Shown: positions 23,026 through 34,569 of the stretch, one piece after another
How positions within the stretch are numbered: position 1 is the stretch's first letter
Layout: each line of letters starts with the position of its first letter
Origin: Takakia lepidozioides
Lineage: Eukaryota; Streptophyta; Takakiopsida; Takakiales; Takakiaceae
NCBI GenBank assembly: GCA_030704615.1
Contig: CM060733.1
Coordinates: forward strand, 68,324,001-68,388,000
Reading direction: 5' to 3'
DNA: 64,000 bases
The notes under the pieces: generated by a model
Database searches by the model: none
What the model was told of the DNA's origin: nothing
Seen by the model: only the letters and a program-made list of their open reading frames with translations
Made by a program: the position numbers and the translations under genes

Positions 23026-23637
23026 CTCTGTATCTGTCAAACTATAGGGTGGCAATCAGAGGGCTCCACACCTCCATGAAAATCCGTTCAGACAATTCAA
23101 GAAACTTCAAACAGTTCAAGAATTTAAATTACGATGCGGTAATTTGGGTGAAAGGGCCCATTCTCATGACGCCAATAATATCCGCATCCATGCCGTTTTC
23201 TCCTTTTTTTCTTCAGTGCTTTTAAGGGAAATTCAGTAGATTCTATCGCCTAATAAAGTGGTGTGCATGTTATTTTCAGGTCAATTACGACTCTGACATA
23301 TGAACGCGCCTAAATAGGGATGAATAGGCCCATGATAACGGCTAAGTGCCAGTGCCACGAGGGCATGGCACCGTAAGCCACGACAGGACAGTGGCGGGGT
23401 AGTGATCGACTTTACACTACCACGGCCACGATGGTTAAACGGCTAAGTGTTCGGCACTTAGCAGCGGAGTAGACGGGCACCACTACCACACTAGCAGTAG
23501 TGAGTAGTGTAGTGATCGTGGGTCGTGAACCACGATATCGCATGACCACGGTCCAACAGGGAAGCATAGGCTTTACTAGGCTAAGTAGTTTAGTGGTCGT
23601 GGCCCATGTGCCACTATGACACACTACCACGGGGTAT

Positions 23638-24340
23638 TTGCAGGATTGGGTGTCTCAATTTTTGCGTAACATGGCAGTTTTTGTAGTGACCTCCCTACAT
23701 GGTTTTACCCATATTTGTTCAACAACTCAATATTTCATCTAAATTTATATGGTGTAACTACAATAGATATGTGTACCAATTGTTAGATTGCAAAAACAAT
23801 CATGTACCAGAGAGCCATGGACTCTTAAAGTTGAGTACTGTGGACTGCAGATGTTACACATAAAATCTTATGGACTGAAAAAACATCATGTACACTCATA
23901 CAATGACACAAAGGAAAACACACTAGGGGTGCCATTTTTAAATCCAACCCAAATCCACTTTTATGTGGACTAATTATCTTAGGAATTGAGAGCTATGGAC
24001 TATTTTGCACCTAAAAACAGGTTGATTTGCTCTAGTCCATAACATCTTATGTTTTGGGTTTTTGAGGTGTCTTCTTTTACTAAAAATGCATACAAACCTA
24101 TAATCTAGAGGTGCTAGGTGGCATATGGACAAGTGGTTGTAAACTCTAGATTTTGATGTCTAAATGTTTATCTAGTAAAGAACGTTTTTAATCTTTGAGG
24201 AGGGACTCTTTACTAAAAATGTTATATATACTACTATCTTTTTTTTTAAATAAACTGAAAGCAATAGATTAAATAAAATAAAATCCATGGACTTCCAATG
24301 GACTCAACATGTGCCGTTTTTTATCCACCCAATCCTGCAA
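23638..24340. mobile_element. 703-bp MITE-like element inside LTR C1
   Basis: Perfect 15-bp terminal inverted repeats: TTGCAGGATTGGGTG at 23638-23652 and its complement at 24326-24340. The segment is absent from the otherwise colinear LTR C2, which defines it as an insertion. It has no coding capacity and is AT-rich. No clear target duplication could be read, so the superfamily is not assigned. Confidence 0.7.
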
Positions 24341-24465
24341 CTGCCACACGGGTCACTACCACGGGTCACTTTTTGTTAACATTTTCAGGTTGCGTAGGCA
24401 ATTAAGCAACGGTCATCAACGACCTTAGGCTGTAAACATATGACATATGACATTTTGAGCATTGG

Positions 24466-24473
24466 TATAAAAG
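24466..24473 (+). promoter_or_regulatory. TATA box in LTR C1
   Basis: TATAAAAG in GGTATAAAAGGGCGG; LTR C2 keeps TATAAAAAG at the equivalent position (58643-58651, minus strand). Confidence 0.65.
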
Positions 24474-24950
24474 GGCGGCACGCAACTTAGAAGGCATCAG
24501 TGTGTGATCAGGATGATCAGTGTACAATATTTGTGCTATGATGTGAGATGACTCCGAAGTAAAGCAATGGTCTCCCAACACTTCTGTGTAGAGAGAACGT
24601 GAGATAGAGAGAATGTGCACTGTCTTGGAATAGATCTTAGTTGCAGTAGCAGAATGGTGTACTGCCTTGTTGTATACATAGATAGGACTTAGTCGCAGCT
24701 ATCGCAATATAGCTTCGCCTAAGACCCTATCACTGGTTATTAGTGGGAATGCAGATAGTGATCAATCCAAGGACTTGACAGTAGTGGGAGTGATGATTCG
24801 TGGAACCGTAGTGTTCCAGCCACCACTAGCGATTACTACGTAATCGTTCTGCAGCCATAGTACCGTCGGACAACCTCTGCTGAGTACTCAGGGACATGGG
24901 CTGTATTGATGGAAGCACATGTTGCCTAAGTCACCAGCCAGCGGTTAACA

Positions 24951-24970
24951 TTTGGCGACCGTACTGGGGA
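24951..24970 (+). other. Primer binding site of C1
   Basis: TTTGGCGACCGTACTGGG directly follows the LTR end. The same motif, with C/T variation, follows LTRs B1 (35502), B2 (60349) and C2 (minus, about 58166). It differs from the Met-type site of family A; the cognate tRNA is not determined here. Confidence 0.75.
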
Positions 24971-24978
24971 CTAGCGGT

Positions 24979-25168
24979 ATGTTGAGTTCCGGTGAACTCA
25001 AAGAAGGATGGCTATTCGGTGATTTCTTGAAATCAACGGGAGAACGAATCAGCAGAAGCAAAGGAATGGAAAGAATTCTTGAATGAGTTCAATAGACTGC
25101 CAATATCAATACAACAGAAGATCTTCCTTACACTTGCAAAAGAAGATGATAAATGAATTATGATGTGG
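24979..25168 (+). pseudogene. C1 pre-gag ORF relic, cut short at a poly-A tract
   Basis: It begins at ATG 24979 just after the primer site. After one frameshift the frame reads AEAKEWKEFLNEF, then LPISIQQKIFLTLAKEDDK, which matches the C2 pre-gag protein. After KEDDK a stop and the 37-A tract interrupt it, and the C-terminal two thirds is missing. Related to the longer pre-gag ORF of B1 and B2. Confidence 0.6.

Positions 25169-25205
<37 letters not shown>
25169..25205. repeat. 37-bp poly-A tract
   Basis: An uninterrupted run of A sits between the broken pre-gag ORF and the gag start of C1. The missing part of the pre-gag ORF (several hundred bases compared with C2) is replaced by this run. 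Either a deletion with slippage, the trace of a retroposed sequence, or an assembly artefact. Confidence 0.85.
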
Positions 25206-25209
<4 letters not shown>

Positions 25210-25223
25210 CCGAGGAAGAGGGA

Positions 25224-26713
25224 ATGAGTGAAGAAGAAAGGGAAAGAGCTAAGCAAGAAAGAGCTGAAAGACTAGAGAGATATGCAAGAGGACGGGAAGC
25301 TCGACTAAGATTAGAGTTCCCAGAGTTACAAAATTTTGGTATTATTACAGGAGAGACATCTAGACAGGCTGACCCAGCTGATAATCTAGACAGTCAGGAG
25401 ATTAAAACTCCCGACACTGGGAGCACTACACCAGAAGGAGTTGCCACCAACACACTTAACGAGTGGCTACAACAAGAAAGGTCTGGAAAACCTTCAACAG
25501 TAACAAGCCCAAATCGAGGTTTTGTTGATTTACTAGAGGATTGATTTGAAGCTCTTCTAAGTGAAGAAGGTGAAGTTCTTGAGACTGCCACTCCCGAGAA
25601 GGTAGCTAAAACAGCACTCCGAGCGTTCACTGATTCATTGACAACAGTTGGGACAACAGCCAGTAAACAATTATCCCTAGGAAAGGGATCCCCGAGGTTT
25701 TTCTCTGGAAGACAAACACCAGCAACCGGGTGTTACCAACAATACCACTGATAATATCAACACAAGCAGCAACTGGACCATTTCAGTTTGGGGTACCAGC
25801 ACCAGTAGCACCAATGGCTATGGCAGCAAGCAAAACAAGGCCACCATTTCCTTTGTATGATGGGAAATTTGATCCAGATATCCATCTCAATCAATTTGAG
25901 AATATATGCATCATTTACAATGAAGCAACGGATGCAGAGAAGATCCGGTTGTTTCCTTGCTCAATGGCCAGAAAATGCATTAAGTGGTTGGCAACATTTC
26001 CACCAATCATTTCGCCACTTGGAATGATATGAAGGCAGCCTTTCAAGAAAGGTACCGATCAAACAAATCCACATCTGAAATCTTCACAAGATTACAGTTC
26101 ATCTGAGACCAAATGGAAAAGAAGAAGGAATTGGTAGTTGACTACCTGGAGAGAATGAAGACTCTGATCAGGAAACTACCCCCAGCACCAGCGGATGACT
26201 TACAGAAGTTGTGGTTCATAAATGGACTTCGTCTTCCACCAAAGCACAAACAAAGACTCCAAGGATACTGTGGAGGAAAATAATTCTGATGATGAAGAAA
26301 AACCCAAGCCAAAGAAGAAAGAGATGATTGACAAAACCACCTTAGACCAAAAGATAGCAGAGGCTATCAAGAATTTTAAAGACGAAGGTGCAAGAAAAGT
26401 AACATGTCATATGAACAATCACTATACCAGCCATTGTGTTTACAATCAACGAGCCAAGAAGAGTGGGTACACACAAGAGGTGGGAGTCCACCAAGTCCAA
26501 GTTCGACGAGGAGGAACCGAAGAACCAAGACGATTCTATACGGGAAATCGTTATCAAAGGCCACGAGACGACTATCCACCAAGGGATAGGGAACATCAAC
26601 CTAGAAACAAGGAAACCACGAGATGTCACTATTGCAAGAAAGAAGGACACTGGAAACATGAATGCCAATTACGACTCAAGCATGAGGCAGAATTGGGAAA
26701 TACAGAAGCATGA
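25224..26713 (+). pseudogene. C1 gag relic
   Basis: It starts MSEEERERAKQERAERLERY, comparable with MSDEREARRQRYSSKRESYL of B1 Gag. A stop follows at about 25542. The capsid-like core at about 25830-26020 (RPPFPLYDGKFDPDIHLNQF) matches PPFPIYSGKGDPDVHISQF of B1. A degenerate Cys/His segment (CHMNNHYTSHC) and a clean CCHC zinc knuckle, CHYCKKEGHWKHEC, lie near 26625. Three frame changes and stops. Past about 26800 it joins abruptly to chromovirus A2, so its pol region is lost. Confidence 0.8.
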
Positions 26714-26817
26714 CCAAGTGTAGCCGTGAGTGTGGTAACACCTGTAGTAGATACCCTTGCGGTAACTTGTAATCAAGCCAATAAACCACTGCAACACAAA
26801 CTAGGTTTTGTCACACC

Positions 26818-27950
26818 GGGGATATGTTCAGGCTTTCAATGTATTATTGCTTGAAGTCGCGGATATGGCGGAACCAAAAATGGTCTTCAACTTTGAGGCG
26901 GGACTTGCCCCATGGGCCAGGTGGAAGTTGGAGGAGAGGCCACCAAAGACTTTGAACGAGGCAATTGAAAGGGCTGAATGCTTCTCGGATGTCCCTAGGG
27001 GCGAAAGACAGAGCCGTACGGAGCCGAACCACAAGAATGTCCGGCGGGAGGGTGACTCCTTCTGACCGGAAAAGAAGTGGGATAGGCCACGAGGCGACAA
27101 TGGCACATGGAAATCAAAAGGAGGGCCTTCGCACGTCAAGGCGGCACCCGATGTTCCGAAAGAAAAATCAGGTATGGCGGCTTATGGCGGACAGAAGACG
27201 ACATTTGATGGGGTGTGCTTTAATTGCGGGGAGCCCGGGCATATGGCCAAGAAGTGCGCGAAACCTCGACAATTGAACATGACTCGGGCAACCACGGAGC
27301 TGTCCGAAGACTCCATCAGCCGCTTGGTGGAGGCGGTGGTCGCCAAGACTTGCAAGGTAGACAACTACTCTTGTGAGTTGTATCAAGAGACTGGAGCCTT
27401 GCGTAAAAGGGAGTTTGTTAATGTTCGTGAGCGAGATAATTTCCGGAACTAACGTGTTGTTGTTGGTGGACACAAGAGCGTCGCACTCCTTCATGACACC
27501 GGCAACAACACGGAAGCTGTGGCTCCTGACAAGTGATGTGAGGGCCTCTATTGAAGTGCGTTCTGCCAAATGAGAACCACAACTGACGACGAGGGTGGCG
27601 TTCGATGTAATTCATCTTCAGCTGGGGAGTAGGGAGGGACGTGAGAACTTCACCATTTGGACCTCGTTTTGGGGATGACTTTTTTGAGCAAATCCGGAGC
27701 GGTCATAGATGGCCGCAAGAGAGTAGTCACGCTACCGTGTGGGAATGGTGGTGAAGTTTTACGAGTGTCGGAAACGCCCAACCGAGTGGGAGGGCGAATA
27801 AACCTGCTGACGGAAAAGGAGTGGGCCGTGGAAGAGCCACACGAGCCCCAGTTTTTGCTTTATGTGAGACAAGTGGAAGGAGAAGTCGATAGGGAGCCGA
27901 GCCCAGATTGGATCAAGGGGATCTTGGAGAATACCAAGATGTGATGCCGG
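26818..27950 (+). pseudogene. A2 gag (3' half) and protease relic
   Basis: It contains the gag segment VQAFNVLLLEVADM and a zinc knuckle with all four ligands, CFNCGEPGHMAKKC, near 27220. The protease region at about 27430-27590 has the active-site triad changed: VDTRASHSF replaces VDTGASHSF, a Gly-to-Arg change that should inactivate it. Frameshifts near 27065 and 27570-27660. Nearly colinear with A1, which allows the breaks to be read. Confidence 0.82.
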
Positions 27951-28453
27951 AGGATTTGCCGAGCGGTTTGCCACCGCGAAGAGGGGTCGACCATAAGATT
28001 GAGGTGATACCGGGAACGGAGCCGCCTGCCAAGGCACCATACCAGTTGAGCCATAGGGAGTTGGTGGAGCTGAAGAAGTAGCTCAAGGACCTCATGGCAA
28101 AGGGATACATCCAGCCAAGTAAGTCACCTTATGGAGCCCGGTGCTATTCGCAGACAAAAAGGATGGAACGCTACGGATGTGTGTTGATTACAGGGCTCTA
28201 AACAAGGTGACTATCAAAAACCGGTACCCTCTGCCAAGAATTGACGACCTCTTCGATCGGTTGGCAGACGCGAAGTATTTCAGCCGGATCGATTTGCGCT
28301 CGGGTTACTACCAAATCCAAGTGGCGGAATGAGATGAGGAGAAGACCGCGCATGACAAGATATGGTTCATATGAGTTCTTGGTAATGCCTTTTGGGCTCA
28401 CCAACGCACCCGCGACCTTTAGCACGCTAATGAATAGCCTTTTCCAGGAGTGG
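27951..28453 (+). pseudogene. A2 reverse transcriptase, N-terminal half
   Basis: The frame gives [46 protein letters not shown] and [15 protein letters not shown]. The last holds the first catalytic Asp of the palm. [20 protein letters not shown] and MNSLFQEW follow. Stops near 28078 and 28330 and small frameshifts. Coding is interrupted exactly after the Trp codon of QEW by the solo LTR and resumes at 32883 with LDDFVIVY. Confidence 0.88.
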
Positions 28454-29277
28454 TGAAAGATGTCTAACTCTCCCTGTCTCTTCTTGTCCAACTATGACCA
28501 ATTTCAGGCGCTTTGTTTATCTTGCTATTCACAGGGAATTTATCAAAAATCCCACAAAATCTGCTTGCTTGAATCAACAACAATATGGACCTCATGTAAC
28601 CAGCCTCTTTTAGTCCAATCACAATTCTTTGACTCAGATCGTAACAGAGATCGAGGTTTACTATTTCATGAACAGAAACCATGAGCCATGAGCCATGAGC
28701 CGCATGAGCCGCATGAGCGGTGAGCCGAAGTCTAAGACACGCGGATTTCATGAGCGGACTCCTCCAAATTTGGAAATGCGGCACATTAAACAAGTATTAA
28801 AATAATAGTTTTTTTCATTTCACCTTGCCGTTTTTGGATGTTCCAGATCCTGTAATGCGGCGAAGATATGTCGTTAGTAATAAGTCCGCTCATGGTTTTT
28901 TAAATCCGCTCATGGAAATGAGTGACCGTGCAACGAGAAATCCAGTATACCACGGCAAAAGGACGTCGCATACTAGCCTGTATAGAGTATTCCGCGGTTT
29001 TACATGCCTTAACATTGGAATGAAGTTGACCCTTTTGCCGCGATTGAACCAATAGAGTCTGTACCAATAGAGTCTGTAGTACTTCACAATTTAGTTATCT
29101 TCGGGTATTCGGCGGGAAAGATTTGCGACTCAACTGGGAAATGTGGTGAAGCATTAGGGTTCGCACGTGCGAAATTTCTGGGGGGTTTGGTGTTGGCGAC
29201 GGTCGGCTCCGTGAAGGCTGGGTGCGACTATCTTGCTATGACGAAGGCTGCATCTACCAGTACCTACGACATTACTT

Positions 29278-29299
29278 GGAAATGCGGCGCCGCATTTCC
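29278..29299. repeat. Perfect 22-bp palindrome in MULE-2
   Basis: Core AAATGCGGCGCCGCATTT, with two further complementary bases on each side. It lies between the MULE-2 left end and the end of its transposase gene. Close relatives occur at 55045-55060 and 56255-56276 inside introns of the ParB-like gene, and a half-site occurs near 28770. Confidence 0.8.
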
Positions 29300-29552
29300 T
29301 TACCGGGGGTCGAATGAGGAAAGCAAAGTTTGGGAGAGCAGAAAAACAGGAACCCTCTAACAAACAAAAATACAAGCACGTGGAAACACAAGTGAATGAC
29401 ATAGTATTATCTTAGTTCGAGCAAAACATGGTACTGGTAGGCAAGACATAAGTCGGACCTTTCTGTGGCCAGAGTCAGAGGTACTTGCAGCAGTACAGTT
29501 CTACTATCCGAAAAGGATGGGCGTACCATTGTGTGGGGACCGCAAGCCAAGC

Positions 29553-32185
29553 TCACTCGTCCCCTGGATCCATATGCAAAAGAGTGTGCACCTCTCGAGG
29601 GCTCAACCCTGGTGCATGTATGAAGTGATGAGTTGTGGAATTACACCGGAGTCTCTTTAGGTACACGTAGTACAGATGCTTGTAAGGGCAGTATGATGTC
29701 CCCTTGTTCGCCATGATCTGGAAGTCGGTGCAATTGCAAGTGGGTAATTCTGAAATGGTGATGGTGTACACCTCATTGCAAACAGCTGAGCCTGCCATGG
29801 CCATCTGATCCACACGCCTGAAGCCTGGTGGGGGCACTTCTGTCGAGCTCTGGATTGTACAGTTCATCCGAAGTGCATTCCCCATCCTTGTCTCGTTCAC
29901 TTTTGAGGGAGGTCACCGCATCTTCGGTTTCCCCCAACGGTGTGTAGGATGCTTAGAGCTGTCGCGTCCCAGTGTTCTTGCTCTCACAAGGGTCGGTGGT
30001 GGAGGCTGTGGAAGCGGAAATGGTTGTCTGGGGACGTCAGTGCGCTGCACCATCCGAAATCCTGCGGCAGTAAGGGCGTCGGCCTCAACCTGACTCAGAT
30101 CGCAGCCTGGTTCCACCGGCCACACCGGGGGAGCCTCTGGCATTGTTGGTATGCCATACTTGGGCTTTCCATACACGCAAGTCATAATGTTGTGCCTGCA
30201 GAACCAGAACTGGGTGGTTGTCGCCTCCGCAAACTTTGCATGGACAAATCTTCATGTAAAAGTAGGAGCAGGGACAGCCCCATCTGGATTCCTCCTTATC
30301 ATCTCTAAACAATGTTGCCGTGTATCCACTCGAATTGCGGAACACCTGCCTCGAAACGCCGGCTTTGTGCGAGCAATTCTCCGCTGTGACGCAAACACAG
30401 TCGTCTCCACAATGGATTGGCCATACTGCATAACAGCGGGCGGAATCTGGGGCAAGCGAGCGGTGGGAATTTCTTGCACGGAATGGCGATCTGGAAACTC
30501 TTGGGCTTCCACTACTGGAAGACACACTGTGCGGCAACATGACGGGACCTCGAGGTGCTGTCCGAATGTTCCTGTCGGATCTCCAGGAATCCTCTTCGCA
30601 CCCGGGTTCCTCTTCAATCCTCCGCCTCACAGGGCAAGTACGGACGTCCCCCTCTAGGTGTTCACCTCTGCGGTGCAGAGGCGTCCCTTTGATCTTCTCT
30701 CGCAATGTTGTCGCCCATTTCAGTGGATTCTTCGACCTCGAAGCTGTTCGTACCAACAATTCCTCCCTGTCCGGCCCAAAGCCCCATTGTTTCCCGCTCA
30801 GGAACTTGTAGTACGTGGCTTGCTGCATGATTGCTCTATCGATGTCCTCCGTTGTGGCCGTCACTACGTCCACCAGATGTGCGGCAGAAGACGCTCGCCA
30901 GGAGGAGTGGACTGATTTTGCCATATTTGTGTTCGGCATGTCCGTGTCGGAATCCAAGCACCGCTCCTACAAGGACAGAAACAATGGTGAGGGACCAATG
31001 CAAAGGTCCGTAATAGAACGACAATTGCACGAAAAGTCTGGCATCATATACTGTCCGAACTGTCGATACCGGAAATGCCACCACCCCAACCAGCTGTTCA
31101 AGGCTCCCAGATTGGTTGTCTCCACTGCACCTGATGTGTTCCACCAAGCCTCGATGATAGCAAACTTTACCTCCGCGTCATCAAATGTGGGTGCATCCTT
31201 CCACGCCGTACAAAGGACACGGTGTTCAGCCTGGAATGAGCTAGCAACAAATTTGGTAGTGTAGTTAGATAGACTCTGCATCCAATGGAATCCACAGGAT
31301 CTCTCTTTCCTCTCCATTGGAACATTGGGGTCCTCACCATACACACGCCGCACCGCTGCCCAGTTGGCCTGAGCGTTGTCTGCCATGAATCCCCTGAAAT
31401 TGGGCTCTGGCAAACCTGCCCTTGCCATCTACTCGTTTATGCCCTCCCACAGATGCATCTCCGACTGTGTGTCCTCCCCTTTCATCTCACAGATTGCAAT
31501 CGTCATGAGCCTCTTGGAGTGATAGTCATAAACATGCGCACCCATAGTCACCCACTGATGGTTTGTAATTCGCTTGATGTGATCAAACATCACCCAAGCA
31601 TTCGACAAGTTTCCAGTTGTCATGCGAGTGACCAAGTCGACTCCCACACGTCGACATTTTAAAAATGTAACAATGATCGGATTCACTGCCTTGCCCTGGA
31701 AACCTGCTACCTTGGATGTAGTCATATCCAGTCATACGTTTCACCTCCAGGATTGAGTGCATGTCCGACCCCCGGCCGAACTCCTGCTTGCAAGATACGA
31801 TGTGATTCCGCACATTCGGACTACAAACGTGCGAGACGGACTCCAACAGGTCAAGCATCTCCTCTTCATTCAAGGGCACTCGGTCTGAACCATCTTCAGA
31901 CATGATTTTGCCAAGAGCAATCTTGTGGGCTGCCTTCAGCTGAATCTGCTTTGGTCTGGCTCCGGGGCTCAATTTCACCTCCTCTTTTATGATGTCGTGT
32001 GCTTCCTGCACAGCCTCCCGCATGTTGCCTCTCGCCAAGGGGTGGTAGTGGACCCCAACGTGTATGTTGCAAATGGCTGGTAGGCTGAAATGGGCCCTCA
32101 TTCTACAGAGCAGTACCACCCTACCATTCGTGAAACATTGCCTTTCAATTGGTAATTCTAAAAAACATTGTCGAACCTCCTTCAT
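29553..32185 (-). pseudogene. MULE-2 transposase (DDE, MULE family) with C-terminal SWIM finger
   Basis: Frames in order on the minus strand start with the N-terminus 32185-31583 (PIERQCFTNGRVVLLCRMRA, then QEAHDIIKEEVKLSPGARPK). The catalytic domain 31725-30967 includes MGAHVYDYHSKRLMTIAICE and FRGFMADNAQANWAAVRRV, which hold likely DDE aspartates, and GFHWMQSL. A middle region 30957-30085 has a Cys-rich block, and a SWIM finger lies at 29900-29553 (ELPTCNCTDF ... CPYKHLYYVYLKRL). A frame change near 31700, a TAG at 31429-31431 and shifts near 30180 and 29910 disable it. The cut-and-paste enzyme would act on the element's ends in the nucleus. Confidence 0.82.
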
Positions 32186-32882
32186 CGGGAGGTCCTTCTC
32201 CCCCTATGACCGTGACACCCTCAACCCTATTCTCGCGGACACTCATTTCTGGAAAATAGTCCTGCTCATGCTTTTTTCGACACTTACGACTCTGCTCGTG
32301 GCTCATGCCGCTCATGGCTCATGGCTCATGAAATAGCAGCCCCCACAGAGATCACTCTAGTCCAACGATCGTTCAGCCCTGATCTTCACATAAGCATATT
32401 CACAAGCCTCAAAGCGAACCTTTCTTGTTCCAAACCGTGACTGGAATCAGATCTAAACTGTCCCTCTTCAAATCACTCTTGATGAAACCTTAGTCGCAGG
32501 ATTCATACCATCACTTTATACAAAAGAGAAATCAGTCTCTGCTGTTGTAAGCTACCAAAGTCCAGTGACGTCTATTCCAACATCAACCTACAACTCTATA
32601 TGCACAGCACCGGTTACAGCATCCGGTCCACCCAGCCACCACGCCGTGCTACATCAGATTTCCTGCCCATGCAGATCTGCTCAAGGTGCCTGTACACCAT
32701 CATCTCTATTTATGCTCTCTTGCCCTGTCCACGCCCATAAAAAATCCCTAGTCCTGGATCATCTTCATGCATGCGAGCCTGCTCCATTTAACCTGCAACT
32801 GTCAGTTCGGCGAAATTCTAGCAGTCTCTTGTTCCGAACTGGTTGATAGGTCGACTTTTGTTCCTAGTACCTAACAAGTGGT

Positions 32883-34568
32883 TAGATGACTTTGTGATCG
32901 TGTACATCGGCAACATCTTGGTGTACTCGAAAACAAAGGAAGACCACCTGGAGCACCTCAAAAGGGTGTTCCTGAAGTTGCGGGAAGGGAAGCTTTATGC
33001 CAAAGCTTCAAAGTGCGAATTCGGGGTCACGAAGGTAGAGTTCCTAGGGCATGTGATTACACAAGATGGGATCAAAATGGATGACAGAAAGGTGAGGGCG
33101 ATCTTGGACTGGAACCACCGACTTCGGTCCCGGGAGTGCGATCTTTTCTAGGACTCGCCTCCTACTACCGAAAGTATGTGAGAAATTTTGCCAAGATCGT
33201 GGGGTCGTTGTCAGACCTTCTGTGTAAGTCCAAGGTATGGATATGGATCACTTTTTGTGGCCAAGCTTTTGCCGAGTTGAAGCAGTGGATGGCAGAAGCT
33301 CCAGTCTTGAAAATCCCGGAGTTCGACCGTTCATTTGAGATTCATATAGATGCGTCGGACTTCGCAATCGGGGGTGCGCTCATGCAGGATGGACGTCCAG
33401 TGGCTTACGAAAGTAAGAAACTGAATGAAGTGGAGCAACGGTGGCCTATGCATGAGAAAAAATAAAGGCGGTGGTGCATTGCCTTGAGCTTTGGCGCCAC
33501 TATGTTGGTTCCAACCCGGTGAAGGTATTCACGGACAATGTCACGGTGAAGTATTTTTCCAGACAGCTTAAGTTGTCCCCAAAACAAATTAGATGGCAAG
33601 ACACTTTGGCAATGTTTGACGTGGATATCCAGTACAAACCGGGACGGGACAATGTGGTGGCCGATGCTCTAAGTAGAAAGCAGCAGCTCATGTTGGTGTA
33701 TAGGGGCGAGACGACGCTCCAAAAGAAGATCCGGAAGGCTTATCGGAAGGATGAGATGGCAAAGTCCGTGATGCGGGACTTGAAGTTGGGGGTTAAATTA
33801 CAGTTCCACTTGCACAATGGACTGCTCTGGTACAAGCAAAAGCGTCTCTACGTGTCGAAGGGAGGGATCAGAGATGGTCTCTTGAGAGAATGCCACGATG
33901 GCCCGCTTGTGGGCCACATCGGAGCCAAGCGCACTGCGGCACTCTTGAAGAAAGAGTATTTCTGGCCCAAACTGAGGGAGGAGGCCGAGGAGTATGTCAA
34001 GACATGCACCACATGCCAACAAAACCGGAGCGAGTACAAAAAGCAAGCAGGGCTGTTACAACCCTTACCGATTCCAGAGGGGTCTTGGGAGAGTGTCTCA
34101 ATGGATTTCATGACTGCTTTGCCGCTGTCAAAAGGATTCGATGCGATCATGGTGGTGGTGGATAGGTTCAATAAAATGGGCCATTTCATCCTCACCAAGG
34201 AAACGACATCGGCGCAGGAGACGGGGCAACTTTACTTTGCCCACGTTCTCAAGCATCATGGACTCCCAAAGGACATTGTTTCAGACCGCGATCCAAAGTT
34301 TACAAGTAAGTTTTGGAGGGCACTTTGGAAGAAGATGGGGACGAGGCTCAAGATGAGCACGGCCTTCTGACCTACAACGGACGGCCAAATAGAAAGAGGG
34401 AACTCGGTGGTAAAGCAACTCTTGCGGAATTACGTGTCGGCAGACCAGTCGGACTGGGTGGAGCACTTAGATGCGGCAAAGTTCTGTTATAAAAACACAA
34501 AACACTCCGCAACGGGAGCTTCCCCTTTCGTATTGGTCTACGGAAAAGCACCTCTGGTGCCGACAAGT
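32883..34568 (+). pseudogene. A2 reverse transcriptase C-half, RNase H and integrase
   Basis: It resumes LDDFVIVYIGNILVYSKT: the catalytic Y-x-D-D has become Y-I-G-N, so the polymerase site is lost. EFLGHVITQDGI and, after a frame change near 33125, the connection FLGLASYYRKYV follow. RNase H reads EIHIDASDFAIGGALMQ with a shift at 33465. Integrase from about 33700 has HDGPLVGHIGAKRTAALL with KTCTTCQQ (HHCC zinc site), SMDFMTALP, VSDRDPKFTSKFW and DGQIERGN. A TGA at about 34368 falls in the catalytic core. It ends at VPTS where B1 begins. Confidence 0.9.
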
Positions 34569-34569
34569 T

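Larger units (their letters stand above)
23333..24950 (+). repeat. LTR of element C1 (5' LTR), about 915 bp plus a 703-bp insert
   Basis: It starts TGATAACGGCTA and ends GGTTAACA, immediately before a primer binding site. The inverted C2 copy at 58167-59019 has the same ends and the same internal landmarks (CGTGAACCACGATATC, GGTTGCGTAGGCA). C1 is longer because a small inverted-repeat transposon lies within it. TATA box at 24466-24473. Confidence 0.85.
28653..32344 (-). mobile_element. MULE-2, complete 3.69-kb Mutator-like transposon
   Basis: A perfect 9-bp target duplication ACAGAGATC flanks it (28644-28652 and 32345-32353). Ends are GAGGTTTACTATTTCATGA on the left and the complement of GGGGGCTGCTATTTCATGA on the right, followed by short ATGAGC/CATGAGCC repeats. 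The 9-bp duplication and long imperfect inverted ends are diagnostic of MULEs. It encodes one transposase on the minus strand. It inserted into the solo LTR, so it is the youngest of that nest. Confidence 0.92.
28454..32877. mobile_element. Solo LTR inserted in A2 RT, itself carrying MULE-2
   Basis: The insert begins TGAAAGATGT at 28454 and ends CCTAACA at 32877, giving TG...CA ends. It is flanked by the perfect 5-bp duplication AGTGG (28449-28453 and 32878-32882). Removing it restores the RT reading across the joint. Without MULE-2 (28653-32344 plus one 9-bp duplication) the element is about 0.72 kb with no internal coding region, fitting a solo LTR of an unidentified retrotransposon. Orientation undetermined. 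Confidence 0.85.

Noticed and set aside
25169-25205. Poly-A run as the tail of an expressed retrogene
   Set aside because: No gene body or target duplication is visible next to it; it simply replaces missing C1 sequence.
29940-31264. Long plus-strand frames across MULE-2
   Set aside because: Antisense to the recognisable minus-strand transposase; no independent signal.
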